Positions 8,405-12,201 of a stretch of 12,201 nt of DNA are shown in pieces. The stretch covers positions 1 to 12,201 of the forward strand of contig DWVA01000209.1 of the NCBI GenBank assembly GCA_019120475.1, read 5' to 3'. The stretch comes from Candidatus Blautia intestinipullorum. GTDB taxonomy: Bacteria > Bacillota > Clostridia > Lachnospirales > Lachnospiraceae. A program made the translations under genes and the position numbers. The notes under the pieces were generated by a model, which saw nothing but the letters and a program-made list of their open reading frames with translations, did not search any database and was not told the DNA's origin. Position 1 is the stretch's first letter; every line of letters starts with the position of its first letter.

Positions 8405-8454
8405 AATGTATGATCAGAAAGAAGTAGTATTAATATCTGGGAAATAGAAATTGT

Positions 8455-8507
8455 AAAGAGTACAACTCCTCATAAGCCGGAGAGTTGTACTCTTTATATT
8501 TTAAGCC
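8455..8507. terminator. Bidirectional terminator between convergent genes
   Basis: A perfect 14-bp stem (8455-8468 pairing with 8482-8495, AAAGAGTACAACTC and its complement) has a 13-nt loop. T-rich sequence follows on the + strand (ATATTTT) and moderately T-rich sequence follows on the - strand (ACAATTTCTATTTC). It lies in the 117-nt gap between the peptidase stop and the epimerase stop, so it can serve both. Confidence 0.9.
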
Positions 8508-8521
8508 TAATTGATGCAGAT

Positions 8522-9403
8522 TTATTTGATGGAAATCACATAAGCCTTTTCAAATACTCCATCGCTGTCCAGTTTATTGATATTCGGCTTTTGACTAAGT
8601 TCATCTTCAAAGCCTGAATTGTCGCAGCGCCCCATCCATGGCTCCAGACAGACAAAGGGAGCGTCCATGGAAGAGGACCAGATACCGAAGCTCGGGAAGC
8701 CCTGGCAGATAAGCTCCACATACGGTGTGCCGTCAGGAAGCGCGATCCCGGCCTTTGTGATCTGATTATTGTCAAAAATAAGCGCGTCTCTGTCGAACAT
8801 GTGAGGATCGATCCTGCAGGCGCCGTTTTCCAGAGGCAGAGTGCGGGTCTGATCCGGAAGAGCCGTACCGGTAGAGAGATCCAGAAGGCAGTAAGTGAGT
8901 TCTTTCTGCCCGCTGAAGGTGAGAAAATACTGGCTGCGGCTGGTATCCGGAAGGACAGGAACACGAAAAGCCGGATGGCCTCCGATTGTAAAAAACATGG
9001 TTTCCGTATCCTTGTTGATCACCTTCCAGGAAACAGAAACGTCTTTTCCGTGAAGCTGGTGGGTAATATAGAGTTCAAATGTGAAAGGATAGAACTCTCT
9101 GGTAGCGTCAGAAGAAGTCAGGCAATGGGTAACAGAGACGTTGGATTCTTCTGTGCAGACGAAATCCATATCCCGCGCGAAACCATGCTGTCCGCAGCAG
9201 TAAGTTTTTCCGTTGATCTGACAGCGGTCTTTGTAATACCTTCCTACATTTGGAAAAAGAACCGGCGCATGGCGTTTCCAGTAAGCGGGATCAGCCTGCC
9301 AGAGTACCTGGCGGCTGTTTTCCTTGTCATAAATCTCACACAGCTCCGCGCCGTGATCCTCAATCTTTATGCGGAGCAGTTCATTTTCAAGTGTATGTGT
9401 CAT
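8522..9403 (-). CDS. Aldose 1-epimerase family protein (LacX/galactose mutarotase-like)
   Basis: Predicted cytoplasmic sugar mutarotase or aldose-1-epimerase-fold protein, 293 aa, a typical length for the LacX-like branch. Seen: N-terminal ENELLRIKI and GAELCEI strands; VLFPNVGR near 48-55; GQHGFARD with H73 and R76; GGHPAF with H143; and LEPWMG with E254. H73, H143 and E254 correspond in order and context to the two catalytic histidines and the glutamate of galactose mutarotase. Known members interconvert alpha and beta anomers of free or phosphorylated sugars; the substrate here is unknown. GGGAGG lies 7 nt before the ATG. It starts 26 nt after the CNNM-type gene on the same strand, so both are probably on one transcript, although the functions have no evident link. 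The downstream side ends at the shared terminator. Confidence 0.9.
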   Translation of the reverse strand: MTHTLENELLRIKIEDHGAELCEIYDKENSRQVLWQADPAYWKRHAPVLFPNVGRYYKDRCQINGKTYCCGQHGFARDMDFVCTEESNVSVTHCLTSSDATREFYPFTFELYITHQLHGKDVSVSWKVINKDTETMFFTIGGHPAFRVPVLPDTSRSQYFLTFSGQKELTYCLLDLSTGTALPDQTRTLPLENGACRIDPHMFDRDALIFDNNQITKAGIALPDGTPYVELICQGFPSFGIWSSSMDAPFVCLEPWMGRCDNSGFEDELSQKPNINKLDSDGVFEKAYVISIK

Positions 9404-9429
9404 AAAAATCCTCCCAATATAAATTTATC

Positions 9430-10752
9430 TTATTTTCCCTGAGTTTTCTCTTTGCTTTCAGTTTCCGGCACTTCTACGATAGCTTCTGCGATTTTATGTT
9501 TTGCTACGGATTTTACATGGATGATCATGCCGTTGCTTTCACAGGTGAACTGGCTACCATCTTCGGGGATGCTGTCGATGATACTGTAGATAAATCCGTT
9601 AAAGGTATCGTAATCTCCCTCCGGAAGGGTGAGATGCAGTTCCTGGGCCACGTCGTCCATTTCCACGTCTCCGCGTATCAGCCAGGAATTAGGGGAAAGA
9701 CGCTGGATCTTCTCGGTATCTTCCTCATTCTCTTCGTAAATATCTCCCACAAGTTCTTCCAGAAGATCGTGGAGAGTAGCGATGCCGGACATTTCTCCAT
9801 ATTCATTGAGAAGAACGGCAAAATAATTTCTTGTCTGTTTCATATGGTCGAACAGCTTGGCGGCTTTCATGCTCTCCGGAATGAAGAAAGCAGGTTTTAC
9901 AGCCTTTTCCAGGATATTTTCCCTGGAGAAATCATCCAGACGGAAATAATCCTTGGTATCCAGGATTCCGATGATATTGTCCTTTGTTTCCTGGCAGACA
10001 GGATAGTAGCTGTGGCGGTTCTGGTAAATGATACTCTTCCAGTCCTCCATAGAATCTTCTGTATCCAGTACGATCACGTCAGTACGATGGGTACAGACCT
10101 GTTCAGTTGTAATATCATGAAATTCAAAAATATTCTGGATAAATTCATTTTCCTGGGTGTCAATAACGCCCTGGGCGTTTCCCTCCATGAGCATCATCTG
10201 GATTTCTTCCTTTGTCACCTGATCGTCATTTTCAGCAGGATTGATCCCGAGAAGCTTCAGGATCAGGTTTGTGGAAACAGTGAGCAGTGACACCAGAGGA
10301 GAGAAAATCTTGGCGACTCCATAAAGCGTTGGAGCCAGTCCGAGAGACAGAGACTCCGAGTTCTTCATGGCGATCCGTTTAGGGACAAGCTCACCGAATA
10401 CGATACTGATATAAGAAAGAATCACAGTAATGATGACCATGGCAATGGAATTCAATGTTTTTGCCGGAACAGGCACTCCGGCGGAAATCAGGGCGTCCAC
10501 GATGATTCCGGCAAAATTGTCGGATGCGAAGGCACTGTTGAGAAAGCCGGACAGCGTGATCGCTACCTGAATGGTAGCCAGAAACCGGGCGGGCTGTTCC
10601 GTGAGTATAGAAAGCTTTTTGGCCCTTTTATTGCCATCCTCCACAAGACATCGGAGCTTTGTTTCATTCATAGAAATGACTGCGATTTCCGCACTTGCAA
10701 AAACTGCATTTAAAAATGTAAAAACAATAATTAAAATAATAGAACCTATCAT
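9430..10752 (-). CDS. CNNM/CorC-type membrane protein (DUF21, CBS pair, CorC/HlyC domain)
   Basis: Inner-membrane protein of the hemolysin C/CorC/CNNM family, 440 aa, complete. Seen: a DUF21/CNNM transmembrane domain about 1-195 with hydrophobic segments near 2-26, 58-78, 102-122 and 138-165 and the conserved FGELVPKRIA at 119-128; two CBS domains about 215-335 (THRTDVIVLD, ILDTKDYF, LLNEYGEMSGIATLHDLLEELVG); an acidic stretch EENEEDTEK; and the CorC_HlyC domain about 350-430 (SWLIRGDVEMDD, YDTFNGFI). Family members are linked to Mg2+ export or divalent-ion homeostasis; older 'hemolysin' names are not well founded. The assigned ATG sits 18 nt from the nearest AGGAGG, unusually far, with no other ATG, GTG or TTG between them. 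The gene is preceded by a leader with its own terminator and is followed by the epimerase gene. Confidence 0.93.
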   Translation of the reverse strand: MIGSIILIIVFTFLNAVFASAEIAVISMNETKLRCLVEDGNKRAKKLSILTEQPARFLATIQVAITLSGFLNSAFASDNFAGIIVDALISAGVPVPAKTLNSIAMVIITVILSYISIVFGELVPKRIAMKNSESLSLGLAPTLYGVAKIFSPLVSLLTVSTNLILKLLGINPAENDDQVTKEEIQMMLMEGNAQGVIDTQENEFIQNIFEFHDITTEQVCTHRTDVIVLDTEDSMEDWKSIIYQNRHSYYPVCQETKDNIIGILDTKDYFRLDDFSRENILEKAVKPAFFIPESMKAAKLFDHMKQTRNYFAVLLNEYGEMSGIATLHDLLEELVGDIYEENEEDTEKIQRLSPNSWLIRGDVEMDDVAQELHLTLPEGDYDTFNGFIYSIIDSIPEDGSQFTCESNGMIIHVKSVAKHKIAEAIVEVPETESKEKTQGK

Positions 10753-10928
10753 AATAAAATTTCTTAAAATCCTCCTGTTGTTTAAAAATAAAAATACACA
10801 AAAAGGTATAGCCTGTAAGCTGAGCTCACAAGCTATACCTTATATATTCATGATTTTTATGCGGGAATCGATAGTATGGTAATCGTCAGAAGAGTCGTCC
10901 ACGCAAATCTCACATCCTTTCTCTTATC
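10753..10928 (-). promoter_or_regulatory. Long 5' leader of the CNNM-type gene, possible cis-regulatory RNA
   Basis: From the predicted start near 10927-10928 to the ATG, the transcript has about 175 untranslated nucleotides. The first 85 or so (10842-10928) are moderately GC-rich with no long ORF; then come a full terminator hairpin and an AT-rich stretch with AGGAGG at 10771-10776. A terminator inside a leader implies conditional read-through. I compared it by eye with the M-box, yybP-ykoY, NiCo, ydaO and c-di-GMP-I consensus motifs and recognise none. Its identity as a riboswitch is inference only. Confidence 0.4.
10781..10841 (-). terminator. Intrinsic terminator or attenuator in the CNNM leader
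   Basis: A 10-bp perfect outer stem (10803-10812 with 10832-10841) continues inward through two short stems separated by single mismatches to a TGA/TCA triloop. On the - strand it is followed by TTTGTG and then TATTTTTATTTTT. The only - strand transcription seen to enter it is from the promoter at 10934-10962, so it would act as an attenuator of the CNNM-epimerase operon. Confidence 0.75.
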
Positions 10929-10933
10929 GAGAA

Positions 10934-10962
10934 AAGATATCATATTTTCAGTAAAATGTCAA
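10934..10962 (-). promoter_or_regulatory. Promoter of the CNNM-epimerase operon
   Basis: On the - strand a perfect -35 TTGACA (10957-10962 complement) is followed, after exactly 17 nt, by TATCTT (10934-10939 complement) preceded by TGA, an extended -10. The predicted start is near 10927-10928. It is divergent from the thiamine operon promoter. Confidence 0.75.
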
Positions 10963-11012
10963 GATTTTCCCACTTTTTACATAGGAAAACTGGAGAATAT
11001 TCTTGACATTTT
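10953..11012. repeat. Nested inverted repeat joining two divergent promoters
   Basis: AAAATGTCAAG (10953-10963) and CTTGACATTTT (11002-11012) are perfect 11-bp reverse complements 38 bp apart, each covering a -35 box. Inside them TTTTCC (10965-10970) and GGAAAA (10984-10989) form a second inverted pair. The right arm also starts a local palindrome, TTGACA-TTT-TGTCAA (11003-11017). Part of this symmetry follows from both promoters having consensus -35 boxes; the flanking matches do not. Confidence 0.6.
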
Positions 11013-11030
11013 GTCAATCCATGATAAACT
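11003..11030 (+). promoter_or_regulatory. Promoter of the thiamine operon
   Basis: TTGACA at 11003-11008, a 16-nt spacer, then TAAACT at 11025-11030 preceded by TGA (extended -10). The predicted start near 11037 leaves room for the riboswitch aptamer about 50 nt downstream. A small hairpin, CTGC-TGAG-GCAG (11043-11054), lies near the transcript's 5' end. Confidence 0.7.
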
Positions 11031-11082
11031 TTAAATATCTTCCTGCTGAGGCAGCGGAGACGGCCCGAAAGTAAAATGACCG

Positions 11083-11178
11083 TAAAAGGGGTGCTGGGGA
11101 AAGCCTTGCTGAGATTGATGCCGTATTCGTATCGGACCCGTTGACCTGATCTGGATAATGCCAGCGTAGGGAGTATAT
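11083..11178 (+). promoter_or_regulatory. TPP riboswitch (THI box) aptamer
   Basis: The conserved aptamer elements appear in order: GGGGTGCT (11088-11095), CTGAGAT (11109-11115), a variable P3a hairpin with a TTCG loop (about 11121-11135), ACCCG (11136-11140), ACCTGATCTGG (11144-11154), then ATAATGCCAGCG and TAGGGA (11155-11172). This matches the thiamin-pyrophosphate aptamer known from thi genes. The genes it precedes are thiamine-related. TPP binding is expected to lower expression through the terminator just downstream. Confidence 0.95.
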
Positions 11179-11205
11179 AGGATTATCGCGCTTTTAAGAA
11201 AGCTG

Positions 11206-11240
11206 ACTCCCGTAGGTTCTCTGCGGGAGTTTTACTTTTG
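11206..11240 (+). terminator. Riboswitch-controlled intrinsic terminator
   Basis: A 10-bp stem, ACTCCCGTAG (11206-11215) with CTGCGGGAGT (11221-11230), is followed by TTTACTTTTG. The 5' arm ACTCCC (11206-11211) is also complementary to GGGAGT (11169-11174) at the 3' end of the aptamer, giving a plausible antiterminator that TPP binding would disrupt. Confidence 0.88.
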
Positions 11241-11250
11241 CAGAAATAAC

Positions 11251-11276
11251 GGCCGGCTTTTCCTGAGGAAACGGCC
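11251..11276 (+). other. Extra hairpin in the leader after the riboswitch terminator
   Basis: GGCCG (11251-11255) pairs with CGGCC (11272-11276), enclosing an inner TTTCC-TGA-GGAAA stem with a small bulge. It has no U-tract, so it is not a terminator. It lies 20 nt before the AAGGAGG of the next gene; it may affect transcript stability or may have no role. Confidence 0.45.
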
Positions 11277-11311
11277 AGTCAGAAAAATAAAATTTAAGGA
11301 GGAAATGAAAG

Positions 11312-11614
11312 ATGAATGCAAGTGTAGCTATTCAGGTACTTCCTGAAGCAAAAGATGATGAGGAACTGATCCGTGTAGTGGACGAGGTGATCGCCTATAT
11401 CAAAAGTACAGGGCTGAACTGTTATGTAGGCCCCTTTGAGACTGCCATTGAAGGAGACTACGATGAACTGATGGACATTGTAAAGGAATGCCAGCATATT
11501 GCCATCCGGGCGGGCGCTCCGTCCGTAGCGGCCTATATCAAGGTGACTTACCGCCCGGAGGGTGAGGTGCTTACTATTGAGAAAAAAGTTACGAAACATC
11601 ACCTGGACGATTAA
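11312..11614 (+). CDS. Thiamine-binding protein, DUF77/MTH1187 family
   Basis: Small cytoplasmic protein, 100 aa, complete for the PF01910 family (about 90-105 aa). Seen: N-terminal strand NASVAIQVLP, a helix rich in acidic residues (AKDDEELIRVVDEVIAYIKS), the typical VGPFETAIEGDYDELMDIV segment (37-55), and a C-terminal strand AAYIKVTYRP. Known members adopt a ferredoxin-like fold; relatives such as YkoF bind thiamin or its pyrimidine moiety. The TPP riboswitch upstream and the ABC permease downstream support a role in thiamin or pyrimidine-precursor uptake, but its precise task is not established. AAGGAGG lies 9 nt before the ATG. An ATG at 11305, in another frame, is too close to this site and leads to only 13 codons. 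Confidence 0.93.
   Translation: MNASVAIQVLPEAKDDEELIRVVDEVIAYIKSTGLNCYVGPFETAIEGDYDELMDIVKECQHIAIRAGAPSVAAYIKVTYRPEGEVLTIEKKVTKHHLDD
11564..11569 (+). promoter_or_regulatory. Ribosome binding site for the TTG-started permease
   Basis: GAGGTG ends 7 nt before the TTG at 11577, and GGAGGG lies just upstream at 11557-11562. It is the only well-placed site in the permease frame, since no ATG occurs before codon 30 of the predicted protein. Confidence 0.6.
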
Positions 11615-12201
11615 TACTCTGGCGGCTCTTCTGGTCCTTCTGGTGATCTGGCAGGCGGTCTGTATGCTTGGAATTGTTCCGGGGTACATGCTGCCTTCGC
11701 CGGTGCAGGTAGTTATGGCTTTTGCGGAAGATTTCCCTCTTCTGATGTCTCATCTCAGGGTGACTTTGGCGGAAGCTTTTGTGGGGCTGATCTGCGGCGT
11801 GGCTTTTGGTTTCGCTATGGCGGTCCTTATGGACCGGTTTGAAAAACTGTACAGAGCCGTATACCCCCTTGTAGTGCTGACGCAGACAGTTCCTACTGTG
11901 GCCATTGCGCCTCTTCTGGTGCTGTGGTTCGGTTATGAGATGCTTCCGAAAGTAATCCTGATCGTGATCACCACATTTTTTCCTGTAACTGTAGGAGTAC
12001 TGACAGGACTCAGGAGCGCCGACAAGGACACCATGAATCTGCTCCGGTCTATGGGAGCAGGCCGTTTTCAGATTTTCCGGTATGTGAAGCTGCCGGGAGC
12101 AATGGGACAGTTTTTTTCCAGCCTCAGGATCTCTGCGGCTTATTCTGTTGTAGGAGCGGTGATCTCCGAGTGGCTGGGCGGCTTTAACGGCCTGGGCGTC
12201 T
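11577..12201 (+). CDS. ABC transporter permease for thiamin precursor (SsuC/TauC/ThiX-like), partial
   Basis: Membrane subunit of an ABC importer, open to the window's right edge: 208 codons of an expected 250-260. Seen: basic N-terminus MRKKLRN, first membrane segment about 11-31, the family motif LPSPVQV at 39-45, segments near 68-85, 95-117 and 125-142, and the EAA cytoplasmic loop at 153-175 (SMGAGRFQIF, ending KLPGA) that contacts the ATPase. This is BPD_transp_1 architecture of the nitrate/sulfonate/taurine group, which includes pyrimidine-precursor (HMP) transporters. The TPP riboswitch and adjoining thiamine-binding protein point to that substrate class. The start is a TTG inside the previous gene (38-nt overlap); the first in-frame ATG, at 11664, would remove the first membrane segment. 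A binding protein and an ATPase are expected beyond the window. Confidence 0.85.
   Translation, partial: MRKKLRNITWTINTLAALLVLLVIWQAVCMLGIVPGYMLPSPVQVVMAFAEDFPLLMSHLRVTLAEAFVGLICGVAFGFAMAVLMDRFEKLYRAVYPLVVLTQTVPTVAIAPLLVLWFGYEMLPKVILIVITTFFPVTVGVLTGLRSADKDTMNLLRSMGAGRFQIFRYVKLPGAMGQFFSSLRISAAYSVVGAVISEWLGGFNGLGV

Noticed and set aside
8801..9442. 213-codon + strand ORF opposite the epimerase gene
   Set aside because: It is antisense to a well-supported epimerase with catalytic motifs and shows no recognisable domain, so it is a shadow frame.
9496..10290. 264-codon + strand ORF opposite the CNNM-type gene
   Set aside because: It is antisense to a gene with clear DUF21, CBS and CorC domains; the length is a by-product of the codon usage on the other strand.
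10857..10913. 18-codon - strand ORF in the CNNM leader (GTG start, product like MRFAWTTLLTITILSIPA), a possible leader peptide
   Set aside because: The AAAGGA before it leaves only 1 nt of spacing, the start is GTG, and an overlapping ATG is followed at once by TGA. It may be chance; only conservation could revive it.
10868..10930. Possible closing stem TCGATA/TATCGA in the CNNM leader
   Set aside because: The 5' arm lies partly upstream of the predicted transcription start, leaving about 4 bp, too weak to claim.
11305..11346. Alternative ATG before the thiamine-binding gene
   Set aside because: It is only 2 nt from the AAGGAGG and reaches a stop after 13 codons; the ATG at 11312 is correctly spaced and gives the full family protein.

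Overview
The window looks like chromosomal DNA of an anaerobic, low-to-mid GC Firmicute, most likely of the Lachnospiraceae/Clostridia type. Support comes from strong AGGAGG-type ribosome binding sites, TTGACA promoters, U-tract intrinsic terminators, a TPP riboswitch that acts through a terminator, occasional GTG and TTG starts, and protein families typical of gut Clostridia. This is inference from style; no rRNA or marker gene is present.

Region 1 (1-6255, + strand) is a five-gene sugar or polyol uptake and catabolism operon: a glycerol-kinase-like FGGY kinase, a zinc-dependent sorbitol/xylitol-type dehydrogenase, and a complete ribose-type ABC importer (binding protein, double-ATPase subunit, permease), closed by a clear terminator. 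The operon probably imports a polyol or sugar, oxidises it with NAD+ and phosphorylates the product. The substrate cannot be read from the sequence. The kinase keeps the GlpK catalytic frame but has changed two pocket positions, and the binding protein has a signal peptide without a lipobox cysteine.

Region 2 (6280-8507, + strand) is a single gene with its own promoter, encoding a secreted M13 (PepO/neprilysin-like) zinc metallopeptidase. It ends at a long hairpin that serves as a bidirectional terminator against the convergent operon.

Region 3 (8522-10962, - strand) holds a CNNM/CorC-type membrane protein (DUF21 + CBS pair + CorC/HlyC domain) followed by an aldose 1-epimerase-like protein. 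A strong promoter drives them through a leader of about 175 nt. That leader contains a complete intrinsic terminator hairpin before the first gene, which suggests attenuation or an unrecognised cis-regulatory RNA.

Region 4 (11003-12201, + strand) is a thiamine-related operon: promoter, TPP riboswitch, terminator, a small thiamine-binding protein (DUF77/MTH1187 family), then the 5' part of an ABC permease of the SsuC/ThiX type, cut by the window edge. The permease appears to start at a TTG inside the preceding gene. Regions 3 and 4 are divergent, and their -35 boxes form a perfect 11-bp inverted repeat.

The longest non-coding stretch, 10753-11311, is filled by the leader, the two promoters, the riboswitch and the terminators. 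No CRISPR array, tRNA, rRNA, insertion sequence or phage gene was found. I see no strong case for a wholly new system; the best candidate for undescribed biology is the structured leader of the CNNM gene.
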